A DNA stretch of 64,000 nt, taken from contig CM054181.1 in NCBI GenBank assembly GCA_028829895.1, positions 32,086,857 to 32,150,856 on the forward strand, given 5' to 3'. This stretch comes from Sinotaia quadrata (Eukaryota > Mollusca > Gastropoda > Architaenioglossa > Viviparidae). Below, one piece after another: positions 51,401 to 62,528 of the stretch (the first letter of the stretch is position 1; every line of letters starts with the position of its first letter). The notes below the pieces were generated by a model. The model was not told the DNA's origin. It was given only the letters and a program-made list of their open reading frames with translations, and ran no database searches. Position numbers and translations under genes: made by a program.

Positions 51401-52480
51401 AACATGCCTAGTGCTTGAATGTGTACCTGCTATACAACATTGATCAGACTTCCGTTATGAATGTTCAGATCATAGCTCGCAAACTTCTGCAAAATTGTTT
51501 TCATGTGGAATTGTGCATACAGCTGCACTAAGTCCAAAACTAATAAAACTTCTTTGTCGGGAGTCGATTTACATTTTAATTGCAAACGCATATTACGTGC
51601 TTCTGCTAATTTGTAAGGCATCTTCTAAAGTAAATTACTCTCTTGATTAAAAAAAAAAAAACTGCATTGGTTCAAATTCAGTTTACTCTTTCTATAAGTT
51701 CACGAGTCATTTCCCTTGCGACCAGTCTTCGATATTTATATTTACCTGACAGGTATAATATCACGTTTACAGTTTATTAGTCAGGTGCCCTCACTAAAAA
51801 TCAATAAAACATGCGTAGGCCTATGTGCTAGATTTTGACGTTAACAAGCAGAAAGTTAAAATCGTTCTAAACGTGTTCAACTCATCAGTTGTACATTTAC
51901 ACGTAAACTCAGAAACCTCGTTATAAGCTATAAAACACAACAGGATATCATGCTCTGTGTAGATTATAAAATAAAAATACTTTAATGCTCTCCTGTCTGT
52001 TACATGCACTCTATCTCAAGTCACGTTGTTTCAAATTTACTTTGAATAAATATTTAACGGTCGTCAACAATTTGAATCATGTCTGTAAGTATCTCGTATT
52101 TACGGTTAACTCTTTAGCTAGTTCAAACCGCACCAGTACAGATTATCGTACTTGTTTCCATGTCAACACCTATCATCAAATGCTGTATCTCAAGTTCAAC
52201 GCGTACTTCCCTTCTCTCCTTCAAAAGAAAGAACAAACACAAGAACGAGAATTAAAATGAAAAAAAACACCAAGAAATAGGTTTACCCGTTTTAATGTTG
52301 CTAGGAAACTGCACCAACACTAATGCTGGATGCTATTCTATCCAGCCAAATGGACCAACCAGGTTACGGGCAACACCCACCTCCTACACGAGCGAAATTT
52401 CGCTTATTCAAAAAAAACAACAACAACAAATATCCACTTGAACAATGAAATATTTAGATCGTCAGATTTTAGCTGAAGGT
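51401..52480. other. Intergenic, no confident gene
   Basis: A minus-strand 63-codon frame at 51430-51621 (KSTPDKEVLLVLDLVQLYAQ) has protein-like composition but no recognisable family and no clear splice support. Confidence 0.3.
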
Positions 52481-52489
52481 GGATTTCTT

Positions 52490-52760
52490 GTAGTGTGAAT
52501 TATTAGATGAGCAATGGAATTTTGAATCTTACACATATTTGCTGAGCAATGAATTTCTTGTGTTGACGGCTATTTACTGAGCACTGACTTCTTGTATTAA
52601 AGGTATTTGCTGAGCAATGGACATCAGGTACTGACAGATATTTGCTGAGCAATGGATTTCTTGTGTTGACGGCTATTTGCTGAGCACTGGACATCTGATA
52701 TTGACAGATATTTGCTGAGGAATGGACTTCTTGTATTTACATCTGTTTGATGAGCACACA
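52490..52760. repeat. Tandem repeat of about 34-36 bp, about 7 copies
   Basis: Unit TATTTGCTGAGCAATGGACT then TCTTGTATTGACAG, with length and sequence variants. Confidence 0.93.
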
Positions 52761-52944
52761 GATGTTTTTTTCAGCACAGCGCATATTGTAAAGCTGAGTG
52801 CAAAGTCGACTTTCCCGCCATTATTCTACACAACTTTATGAGATATATCAAACTTGTAAACGTCTAGCTACCTTAGTTTTGTGCCTCGTTCTTGTTGAGC
52901 ATTGAACACTGAACATTAAGACTTAGTGTATACGCTCACCTTAC

Positions 52945-53172
52945 GCTTAACATTTTGCATAATCTTTTGTCTTAAAATCTTACTCTCTAGGAAATGGTAC
53001 TTTGTACCTCATTCTTAAAGATTAACATTTTACATAATCTTTTGTCTTAAAATCTTACTCTCTAGAACAAGGTACATAGTACCTCAGTCTTAAAGATTAA
53101 CATTTTACATAATCTTTTGTCTTAAAATCTTACTCTCTAGGACATGGTATTTTGTACCTCATTCTTAAAGAT
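52945..53172. repeat. Tandem repeat of about 76 bp, 3 copies
   Basis: CATAATCTTTTGTCTTAAAA then TCTTACTCTCTAG recurs three times, each followed by a GGTA.TTTGTACCTCA.TCTTAAAGAT-type segment. Confidence 0.95.
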
Positions 53173-53307
53173 GCGAGTGATGTAAACAGGTGTTGTTTGA
53201 AAATGGCTCTTTAATTAGGATGACCACGTTAGGGCAGGTACAGTGAATGATAATACATGTAGATGATTACTTATGATTGATGAGAACTACTTCATTTCCT
53301 ACTGTCT

Positions 53308-53515
53308 GCTAACCAGACTTCATTCGATACCTCACAAGACTTTACTCGATACCTCAACGCCAGTCTTCATTCGATATCTCACAAGACTTTATTCGATACC
53401 TCAACGCCAGTCTTCATTCGATATCTCACAAGACTTTATTCAATACCTCAACGCCAGTCTTCATTCGATATCTCACAAGACTTTATTCGATACCTCAACG
53501 CCAGTCTTCATTTGA
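53308..53515. repeat. Tandem repeat of about 47 bp, 4-5 copies
   Basis: Unit CTTCATTCGATATCTCACAA then GACTTTATTCGATACCTCAACGCCAGT, highly similar copies. Confidence 0.95.
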
Positions 53516-53718
53516 TACGGCACACCCATTCTTCATAAAGGTAACCCATACATAATTCTAATCTTTACAATCCCCACATTTTCGTATTGTATTCCACGTC
53601 TCATGGAACAGTGTCATTTGAAAGGCACGAAGACAATAGAAACTCCTGAAGGACATAATAGTAAACACATAAGCAAGCATCACATGAGCAACACATGTAC
53701 ATACATACAAGCACAAGA

Positions 53719-53735
53719 CACACACACACACACAC

Positions 53736-53803
<68 letters not shown>
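53719..53803. repeat. (CA)n microsatellite with CG interruptions
   Basis: CA tract broken by a CACG and a CGCG. Confidence 0.98.
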
Positions 53804-53804
<1 letters not shown>

Positions 53805-53869
53805 TGCTTACACTCATACATTACACGTCCATGCTTGAAGCAAAGCATTTACACCGCTCTTCCTGATCG

Positions 53870-54525
53870 TAATATGATTCACTAATTACAGCGCTCAAGG
53901 ACGACAACAACAGCGTATGTAGGCGGATGTTTGGCGCGAAGGAAAGTTAAATTTCGTCACAAATACTATGTTGTCCTTAGAGCTCAAAGAATTTTTTTTA
54001 AGTGGCATGAGTGATTGTTATCTTCACCATCTTCTATGTTTACAGCCATAGTCTTCTACCTGGTCTGAACTAGAAATTTTGTAAAAGGATGCTACATAAT
54101 GCATGGTTGTGTTACAACTATGCATATAGGTTACTATGTTCATTATACATGAGCATATTACTACTGAAAGAGATACACATATAATTACAAGTTAAGATCG
54201 CATTCGCTTTGAGAAAAATAATGTTATGAATGTATTGATTTTTATAACCTTACACCAATATTAATTTCTCTAATGACTGGCATGTAGCAATTAATAAAAT
54301 GTATAAATGGGTGGATCAGAAAATGTCCGAAATGGTTTATTTCAAAACCCGGCTGCCTTGCATATCTTGCACGTAGATAACAAGTCCAGGCGCATATCCC
54401 TACGTGACTGACAACACAACACTTTAGAACCTGACCGGCCAGTTTTAAAGTCGGCGTAACAGAGTTGACGTGGCCGCTCCACTTACCAAAAAGAAAAGCA
54501 GTGTGCATTGATATGCCTTTGCTTT
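53870..54525. other. Intergenic, nothing confident
   Basis: 54340-54500 is GC-richer (GCCGCTCCAC, GGCCAGTTTTAAAGTCGGCG) and could be an exon or old repeat, but no frame or family is recognised. Confidence 0.3.
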
Positions 54526-54527
54526 TG

Positions 54528-54528
<1 letters not shown>

Positions 54529-54586
<58 letters not shown>

Positions 54587-54612
54587 TGCGGGCGGGCGGG
54601 CGCGCGCGCGCT
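54529..54612. repeat. Compound microsatellite (GT)n-(GTGC)n-(GGGC)n-(GC)n
   Basis: Smooth drift from GT through GTGC and GGGC units to a short CG run. Confidence 0.97.
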
Positions 54613-54704
54613 GAATGGGTACCTTGGAAAAAACCCATCACAGTGTTTCGGCATAATATCGAAACAGTGCTTTATCACAATGGGTAGTTTATAAATGGAT
54701 AACC

Positions 54705-54878
54705 ATGTTCACAAAAGTCATGCTGACGAAGAACGATCCAAATGACGATTCAGAGGACGATTCAGATGACGATTCAGATGACGATTCAGATGCCCTTCCA
54801 GATCACCTAAAGAGGAAAAGTGAACGAGTCCGTGCCATGATTCTTGATAATCCACAAGCTGCCGCACCACAACATTGA
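54705..54878 (+). CDS. Candidate short acidic ORF with DDS repeats
   Basis: A 57-codon frame from ATG at 54705 (second in-frame ATG at 54720). It contains NDDSEDDSDDDSDDDSDALP encoded by a GACGATTCAGAT tandem repeat, then DHLKRKSERVRAMILDNPQA and a stop. The acidic run followed by a charged helix is protein-like. However, the opposite strand is also open through 54718-55053 (111 codons, alternative start), and no homologue is recognised. It could be a fragment of a larger lost gene. Confidence 0.25.
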   Translation: MFTKVMLTKNDPNDDSEDDSDDDSDDDSDALPDHLKRKSERVRAMILDNPQAAAPQH

Positions 54879-55165
54879 AACCCTCCAGCAACTGAACCTT
54901 GTGGTGCTGAGGCATTCTCCATATATTTCTCATTTCTCTTCGGTGCCTACATCTGCTTGGTCCACACCAAGACCGCTTTGAGAGGCTGCCATTCGCTCTT
55001 GACCAACAAGCGAACGAAGTAGTGATAGTGTGAGTTTCACTCAAACAAAACACTTTTAGGATTTTATAGAAAATTGCCGACTAATGGACTCTGTATTAAA
55101 TGCTATTGTATTTATGGAACTGTATAAAAACATAATTGTAGATATATCTTTCTCTACATATATAT

Positions 55166-55182
55166 GTGTGTGTGTGTGTGTA

Positions 55183-55235
<53 letters not shown>
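55166..55235. repeat. (GT)n-(GA)n compound microsatellite
   Basis: GT tract with one TATG break, then a pure GA tract. Confidence 0.97.
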
Positions 55236-55236
<1 letters not shown>

Positions 55237-55570
55237 GATTGGGTGGTGGATATGGCCATAGGGTACGTGACTACATGATGACAACCACAACAGAGACGAT
55301 GGAGACAGCGTATTTACATTTTATATTTTATAGCTGGACAGTCGTAATCGGGTGCACTGTAAATTTCGACACTCACTCTAGCTCGTTCAAGTGTTTGTTT
55401 CCACTCACCCTAGCACTCTAATAATAAAACTTACTAAAGAAAATGTAGGTCAAAAGGGTCCCTGCAGTCCTGGCGTCGTCGGCCTTTCCTGTTTTTCTCA
55501 CTTAAAACGTAACTTACTTCCCCCCGCTAATGCACTGTGAACGAAGTACCACAAATTGGGATTATGCAAA
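55236..55570. other. Intergenic, nothing recognised
   Basis: No supported features. Confidence 0.35.
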
Positions 55571-55573
55571 TAA

Positions 55574-55677
55574 TGACTCTCACTATCATTGGTAGTGATT
55601 TAGCTCATGACTCTCACTATCATTGGTAGTGATTTAGCTCATGACTCTCACTATCATTGGTAGTGATTTAGCTCATG
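55574..55677. repeat. 35-bp tandem repeat, 3 copies
   Basis: Unit ATGACTCTCACTATCATTGG then TAGTGATTTAGCTC, essentially identical. Each unit holds the near-palindrome TCACTATCATTGGTAGTGA. Confidence 0.96.
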
Positions 55678-55977
55678 TTTATCGACCTAGATAAACTAGT
55701 CAATAAACTGATATTTTTAAATCGAAACCGGAACCATGCAAGGCAAAACCCCGTAAGCAAATAGCATCGTAATATCAACGGCAGTTTACTGTGATATATA
55801 ATTTCATTATCGATAGCTACTCCTAGCAAGATTTTGCAAGTCCACGAACGATTTTAAATTGTTAAAAGTGACCCAAATCAGAATGGTGTCTTAGTACTTT
55901 TCTCACTTTGAGTTAGCTTATCACTACGGAGCATTTTATAAAGTTCGAAGTGTTCCTTTCAAATCACCATTACTATA

Positions 55978-56092
55978 ATGAGAGTGTGGTTTGGTGGCTC
56001 TTTTGTCTCTTTTGTGGCTGAGCATTTGGTTTGGTGGCTCTTTTGTCTGTGTTGTGGCTGAGCGTGTGGTTGGTGGCTCTTTTGTCTGTGTT
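55978..56092. repeat. Tandem repeat of about 42 bp, 2.5 copies
   Basis: GGTTTGGTGGCTCTTTTGTC then TGTGTTGTGGCTGAGCGTGT, with short indels. Confidence 0.92.
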
Positions 56093-56597
56093 TAGAAATA
56101 TTTCGTTCGTGTTTGCTATTGATCTACGATTTGAATTCCAGAATGCTTATGACATTGAACCATTCTTTCTATGTTCACTAATTGGATTATGTTGTACATT
56201 GTACTTGTGAATTTTGATTATGATACATGTGTATCTGGATAGAGAATATCGTTGCAAGATTTGTAAGTTGAGAATGTGTGTGAGAAAATAGTTTAAAGAT
56301 GAAATATGCCTGAAATTTAGCACTGCCTTAATATAACGTTTGCAGAAAGGAGCACGTCATTTTGTTTTGTAACCTTGTATCCGTTTCATACTACAGTGAC
56401 TACTGTATTTACCAGATCACGTTGGTGTGTATCCAATCTTGTTGTCGAACGGATCGGTTAACGTGTTGCTGTAAGTTGATTCCTGTGAATTATGTTCAAA
56501 AGCCAATACAGCGAAAATTAAGGCTTGAGTTTTTTCTTGAGAATTCACGAAGAGTATTTTGAACATTCCTCCACGTCTGCTTGAGTAGTGCTTTTGA

Positions 56598-56687
56598 ACG
56601 TTCAGGAACACTCCTTGTGGTGTGCTTTGATAGTGCATACGAACGTTCAGGAACACTCCTTGTGGTGTGCTTTGATAGTGCATACGG
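56598..56687. repeat. 45-bp tandem repeat, 2 copies, target of the hAT insertion
   Basis: GAACGTTCAGGAACACTCCT then TGTGGTGTGCTTTGATAGTGCATAC, two near-identical copies. The hAT flanks (GATTCTCCAGGG | TGTGCTTTGTGAGCGCAC) look like a third, diverged copy split by the insertion. Confidence 0.9.
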
Positions 56688-56709
56688 AGTTTGGGATGAT
56701 TCTCCAGGG

Positions 56710-58188
56710 CAGGGGTCTCAAACTCGCGGCCCGCGGGCCATTTGCGGCCCGCGTGACGATATTCTGTCGCCCCCACTTGATATCAAAGTTTAGTGATAGT
56801 GCGGCCCGCATGTTTTTCTCACGCACCTTGGGAGTTTTATAGTTTTTGTCACCTGTGGGCTACCATACCTCAGGATGGTGACAGCAACAGTGTGTTGCCA
56901 AACTCGGCGACTTTCTTTCCCAAGCCTGTTACATATTGCTACCATTTAGCAAAGTTCAAAAGCATCCAGATCTAGCAAGCTAATTCTATATAGATTATAG
57001 ACCCTACAGGTCTACACACAGATGAGTGGTTTGGAAAAAAACAGAATTTTCATGTCGAAAAAGCAGGTGAATGGTTTAGCAAAGAATAAAAATAGTAGAC
57101 TGATAGAACAGAAAAAGAAGAACAGAAAAATAAATAAATAGAGGAATACACAATCTAAATAAATAAATATATTTAAACAAATAAGAAATATTAAAGTAAA
57201 TAAATAATATACCAACAAAAAAGAAAGATTATATAAAAATAATTGCAAGTATAGTCTGTCCAGAAAAGAACAGTCAGTTTAGAAATAGTCAGCATATGAG
57301 GATGTGCTCTACTACACAGGTACCGTTGGCTTAGCAAGGGTCAGGTCTTGAAGAGGTTTTATGAGTTGAGAGCAGAAGTGAAACCCTTCATGGAGAAGGA
57401 TGGTATGGCTGTTCCTGTACTAAGTGATCCAAAATGGCTCATGGACTTAGCTTTTCTTGTTGACATCATACAAGAGCTGAATGTACTGAACAAGAAATTA
57501 CAAGGCCTGGGGCAGCTTGTCAGTGCAGCATATGACAATGTCAGAGCATTTTCCACAAAACTTGTGCTATGGAAAGCCCAGCTTTCTCAGACAAACCGCT
57601 GCCATTTCCCAGCATGTAAGGCATTCATGGATTCTGGCACACCATTCAGTGGTGAGAAGTATGTTGATGCCATTGTAAAGCTGCAGGAAGAATTTGATCA
57701 CAGATTTGCAGAATTCAAGAAACACAGAACCACCTTCCAAATATTTGCTGACCCCTTCTCCTTTGATGTGGAAGATTCCCCTCCTGTGCTTCAAATGGAG
57801 CTAATTGACATACATTGTAATTCTGAACTCAAAGCCAAGTTCAGAGAGGTGAGTGGAAAAGCAGACAAGCTTGGACAGTTTTTGAGAGAATTGCCCCTTA
57901 CCTTCCCTGAGCTTTCCAGGATGTTCAAGCGGACCATGTGCCTTTTCTGGGAGCACCTATCTGTGTGTAAAGCTCTTCTCCACCATGAACTTAAGTCAAA
58001 ATTCCGGTCCAAACTTACTGATGAGCATCTTCAAGCCATACTGAGGGTCTCAGTGGCTTCCTCCCTGAAGCCAAATGTGTCTGAGCTGTGTAAGAGGAAG
58101 CGTTGCCAGCAGGGAATAATGATGCGGCCCAGCTTCACCCAGACTCTACTTCCAGCGGCCCCCCGGTAAAATGAGTTTGAGACCCCTG
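56710..58188 (+). mobile_element. hAT-superfamily DNA transposon with perfect 8-bp TSD
   Basis: Terminal inverted repeats CAGGGGTCTCAAACTC at 56710-56725 and its exact complement at 58173-58188. The direct repeat CTCCAGGG flanks both sides (56702-56709 and 58189-58196), the 8-bp duplication typical of hAT elements. Subterminal sequence is CpG-rich with repeated GCGGCCCGC. At 1479 bp it keeps only a C-terminal transposase segment, so it is a deletion derivative that probably moved using a transposase supplied elsewhere. The perfect duplication indicates a fairly recent insertion. Confidence 0.95.
57321..58169 (+). pseudogene. Partial hAT transposase (GTF2IRD2/ZBED-like C-terminal region)
   Basis: An uninterrupted frame of about 283 codons beginning YRWLSKGQVLKRFYELRAEV, just after an acceptor-like CACAG. 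The RWLSxGxVLxRxxELR motif followed by DLAFLVDIIQELNVLNKKLQ matches the conserved region of hAT transposases related to the C-terminal part of GTF2IRD2. The end, LTDEHLQAILRVSVASSLKP, resembles the hAT C-terminal dimerisation segment. The BED finger and N-terminal catalytic region are missing. The stop TAA (58167-58169) lies within 20 bp of the element end. The long intact frame suggests little time since insertion, or a master copy elsewhere with the same layout. Confidence 0.9.
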
Positions 58189-58196
58189 CTCCAGGG

Positions 58197-58325
58197 TGTG
58201 CTTTGTGAGCGCACAATAGATTCTGGAACAGGTGAAATGTGCCAAGAAGGGTACCTTCGACCGTCATCTCATAACAAAGAACGTTACTTGTTGCTAAATA
58301 TGTGATTATGAACACGTGCTAGTGA
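58197..58325. other. Spacer between the hAT element and the retrotransposon remnant
   Basis: Continues the 45-bp repeat-like flank, then unique sequence. No feature. Confidence 0.4.
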
Positions 58326-59880
58326 CCACTGCTATACAAAATGAAAGCTGGGCAGGTTATCAGCCATTTACTGTACATGGATGATCTCATGCTCTAAGGT
58401 ACAAGTGTAACTGGCATTGCTTCAAAGACCAATACTTTTAAGATATGCATTGAGGACATTAACATTAAATTCGGCCTTGAAAAATGTAGAAGAATTATCG
58501 TCCAGAAAGACAGGATGAGGGCCTACAATTCGACATAAGGAAAATCAACGATGTTTCAAAGATAAAAGGATATAAATACCTAGAGATACTACAACATCAA
58601 GAAAACATGCAGACTGAAGCAAAGTCCTAAGTTAAGAGAGAGTAGGGAGAAACGTGTCAGACAAGTCCTGAAGTCCAAACTAAATGGGGCTAACAAAATT
58701 CAAGCCTTGAATTCAATGCAAACGCAAAATCTGTGTCAGCTACACTGAAGGTATCATAGATTGGACAACAAAATAAAATAAAGTGGACAGAAAAACAAGG
58801 AAAGTACTCACAATACATAAAGCCTTACACCCAAAAGCAGACGTAGACAGGCTCTATGTATCTCTGAAAATTGGTGGCAGAGATCTCAAGAGAATCAAAG
58901 ATGTGAAAGAGAGGTTATAAGCTTTGCGAACTACATCTGGAATAACAACAAAGATCAGCCGCTGATAGAAGCAATAAAGATGAGTGGACTATTCCAACCC
59001 CCACAAGCAGACAAAGAAACATGGAAGAAAACAACGAATCAAGCACTAGCACATACCTGGAGCCAAAACCTCTCCATGGCCAAGATGCACGACAAACCGA
59101 GGAAATGTCAACAAAGCAATCAACGTACAGATGGCTGAAAGCAGAAGCAGAAGCACTCATAAGAGCTATGCAAGATCACGCACTGAACACGAAATCACAC
59201 AAAACCCAAATCATGAAAATCTCCAATGATTCCAAAATGCAGACTCTGCAAATCTATGGATGAAACAACAGAACACACACTATCCTGATGTTAAGCTCTG
59301 GCTGGAACAGAATAAACCAAAAGACACAACGAAGTGGCAAAACTCATACATAGAAATATTTGTGAGAACTATGGTGCAAAAACTGCAGAAAGAGCATGGA
59401 TGCGCCAAACAGTATCAGTCGCAGAAACAATATTGTCAAAATATTGTGGGACATCGAGATAATAACAGATCGAGTGATTCCTGCAAGAAGATCAGACATT
59501 ATAGTTCTCAATAAGTCCAACAGAACAGCAACAATCATTGATGTCGCTGTTCCAAGTGATAGAAACATAAAAGACAAAGGAAAGTGAAAAAGTAGAAAAA
59601 TAACAAGACCTTAGATTAGAAATTAAGGGACTGTGGGATGTAAAAGCAGAAGTGTTACATGTAGTGATAAGCGCCTTGGGGAACATAACAGCTGAGTGGG
59701 AGGGCTATCTGAATACATTCCCTGGAAACCACAGACTCGCTCCACTACTAAAAGTAGCGCTCCACGGAAGTGCCCACATCCTCCGTTAAACCTTTGATCT
59801 CGAATAATCTTTGTAAGATTCAGAGACCTTTGTTCACAACCAACAGCCAACAGAAGTCGTGGGAAAATGCATAATAATAA
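58326..59880 (+). mobile_element. Decayed non-LTR retrotransposon, 5'-truncated
   Basis: Plus-strand fragments in shifting frames read: ISHLLYMDDLML (reverse-transcriptase YMDD core), INIKFGLEKCRRIIVQKDR, RRNVSDKS-type and DRKTRKVLTIHKALHPKADV then DRLYVSLKIGGRDLKRIKDV (region after the RT), CRLCKSMDETTEH (zinc-knuckle-like), and RVIPARRSDIIVLNKSNRTA then TIIDVAVPSD (resembling a C-terminal restriction-like endonuclease). This order fits R2/R4/Dong/NeSL-type elements with a C-terminal endonuclease; the clade is inference. Stops and frameshifts are common, so it is inactive. It ends near ATAATAATAATATC, a likely simple 3' tail. Confidence 0.85.
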
Positions 59881-60330
59881 TATCGATGCTGGTCAATGAA
59901 TAAAACATAAGTTTTATGAAGTCTACAACTGCATTATAATATTGTTATATGAAGTATATTAAATGTCTCTATATGATCTACCTAAACATATATACAGAAA
60001 TTGAAAGAAAAGAGAACGAAACAATGTTATGAATCCATTTAAAAGGATCATATATAATAAATTAATACTATTTTTAAATGAATTAAATAAATTGAATGTA
60101 TAAGGGAACTGTTTGAATTTTAAAACATGGCATACCATAGACATGAAGACACATTACATATAAAACGCATATCATATTATAGAAAAAAGGTCAGGTATGT
60201 TATATATCAGACCACAGATGCATGCATTTCCACCAATATTAACACACGTGTTTTACTGTTATTGCGCAAGCATTATTTATATATGTTACTAAGATTACAG
60301 ATTATAATACAAGGCCGTGTACACGTCAAA
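59881..60330. other. Intergenic AT-rich sequence
   Basis: Nothing recognised. Confidence 0.35.
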
Positions 60331-60334
60331 GTAT

Positions 60335-60485
60335 ATACCATGACATCTATATTTGTGGAGGGGTATTGTGTGTGTACAGACATCACATTAAAGTTAGTCA
60401 AGTAATGCCATGACATCTATATTTGGGGGGTGGGTGGGTGTTGTGTGTGTGTACAGACATCACATTAAAGTTAGTCAAGTAATAC
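60335..60485. repeat. Tandem duplication of about 73-75 bp
   Basis: CCATGACATCTATATTTG and GTACAGACATCACATTAAAG then TTAGTCAAGTAAT each occur twice. The copies differ in a G/T-rich middle. Confidence 0.93.
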
Positions 60486-61095
60486 CACCAAGCAATAGAT
60501 ATACACTTCTGTTCTGTTTGCCCAAACAAGTGGAATATCGTTACACCTATGTGCGTAATTCTACTTCCTTGTACATTCCGACTGGCACTGACTTACAAGT
60601 GACGCAAGAATGCAATAGATTTTTTCCATGAAACGCACGAAAGTACCCTGTGTACCACCGTTCCGAATGAATGACCCGGAAGAAAATCTGTTTGACAAAA
60701 CAAAACAGCACGCTCTTGCTAACATAAGTTGTGACCTGTGCTGGCAAGTTGATAAGTCACTTTGATAGATTAGCGAGACAAGGTGTACCTAGGACCATTC
60801 AAAGAATATTTCTAAGCTATTTGTTATAGTTCGCGTGACCCTATTTTCGGAAATACCCTTTTGTGGTAGCTCAGGACTTTATTTCTGTGAAGCTGCTTAG
60901 CATTACACAAGCAATTTGAAATCAAGCCACCAACTTTCTGTGCAAGCAATAGAGGTGTTTTCTAGGTCAGGGCTGCATAAATGACAGGTGTGTATACTTT
61001 AGCAATTGTTTCTTGAACTGTTCTTTGATTTACTTGCTTCAAGGAAAATAATTGATTCATTGAAATGCAGTGGAATGACGAAGTCAGTCTTCAAA
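60486..61095. other. Intergenic, nothing confident
   Basis: A plus frame through 60481-60631 (KQVEYRYTYVRNSTSLYIPT) looks somewhat protein-like but has no family match or splice support. Confidence 0.3.
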
Positions 61096-61098
61096 TCT

Positions 61099-61925
61099 AC
61101 TGTCAGGGTTTTACATACTAATAATGATGTTAATCAGGCTAACCATATAATGCGGTGCTTTCACTATATACTGTCAGGGTTTTACATACTAATAATGATG
61201 TAATCAGGCTAACCATATAATGCGGTGGTTTCAAATCTACTGTCAGGGTTTTACATACTAATAATGATGTAATCAGGCTAACCATATAATGCGGTGGTTT
61301 CAAATCTACTGTCAGTGTTTTACATACTAATAATAATGTCAATCAGGCTAACCATATAATGCGGTGGTTTCAAATCTACTGTCAGTGTTTTACATTCTAA
61401 TAATAATGTAATCAGGCTAACCATATAATGCGGTGGTTTCAAATCTACTGTCAGGGTTTTACATACTAATAATGATGTAATCAGGCTAACCATATAATGC
61501 GGTGGTTTCAAATCTACTGTCAGTGTTTTACATTCTAATAATAATGTAATCAGGCTAACCATATAATGCGGTGGTTTCAAATCTACTGTCAGGGTTTTAC
61601 ATACTAATAATGATGTAATCAGGCTAACCATATAATGCGGTGGTTTCAAATCTACTGTCAGTGTTTTACATTCTAATAATAATGTAATCAGGCTAACCAT
61701 ATAATGCGGTGGTTTCAAATCTACTGTCAGGGTTTTACATACTAATAATGATGTAATCAGGCTAACCATATAATGCGGTGGTTTCAAATCTACTGTCAGT
61801 GTTTTACATACTAATAATAATGTCAATCAGGCTAACCATATAATGCGGTGGTTTCAAATCTACTGTCAGTGTTTTACATACTAATAATAATGTAATCAGG
61901 CTAACCATATAATGCGGTGGTTTCA
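61099..61925. repeat. 69-bp tandem array, about 12 copies, with alternating subtypes
   Basis: Unit core AATCAGGCTAACCATATAAT then GCGGTGGTTTCAAATCTACTGTCAG. Between 61320 and 61826 two variants alternate (GGGTTTTACATACTAATAATGATG and GTGTTTTACATTCTAATAATAATG), giving a 138-bp higher-order unit. Because 69 is 23 codons, the minus strand stays open (LLVCKTLTVDLKPPHYMVSL, repeated). Confidence 0.97.
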
Positions 61926-62089
61926 CGATATGCTAGCCATTCACTGAAATATTATAAGGGACCTATTCATTAATATTTGGTAGTGCATCAATAGTGTTTT
62001 AATTTATTGTTATAGAAGAGTGATTGCTCATTTTAGATTCATTATAGTACAAGTCATTATGCAAAACTGTTTAATTCATATCTTGTTTC

Positions 62090-62528
62090 ACTATCGTATG
62101 CTCTTCGTTTGTTAGTAAGCTGATAAAAGAAAGGTATATTACACGGATTTCTAGTAGAGTTAGTAAGCTGATAAAAGATAGGTTTATTACACGGATTTCT
62201 TGTTGAGTTAGTAAGCTGATAAAAGACAGTTTTATTACACGGATATCTTGTTGAGTTAGTAAGCTGATAAAAGACAGGTTTATTACACGGATTTCTTGTT
62301 GAGTTAGTAAGCTGATAAAAGACAGGTTTATTACACGGATTTCTTGTATGGTTAATAAGCGGATAAAAGACAGGTTTATTACACGGATTTCTTGTATGGT
62401 TAATAAGCGGATAAAAGACTGGTTTATTACACGGATTTCTTGTATGGTTAATAAGCGGATAAAAGACAGGTATATTACACGGATTTCTTGTATTCTTTGT
62501 AAATTGATTAAAGATAGGTTGATTGCGC
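62090..62528. repeat. 48-bp tandem array, left segment, about 9 copies
   Basis: Unit GTTAGTAAGCTGATAAAAGA then CAGGTTTATTACACGGATTTCTTGTTGA. The array resumes at about 62722 after an inserted repeat. 48 bp is 16 codons, which explains the long minus-strand ORF. Confidence 0.96.

Noticed and set aside
61320..61826. 168-codon minus-strand ORF with seven 23-residue repeats
   Set aside because: It is the by-product of a 69-bp tandem array; no start context, splice site or domain supports a protein.
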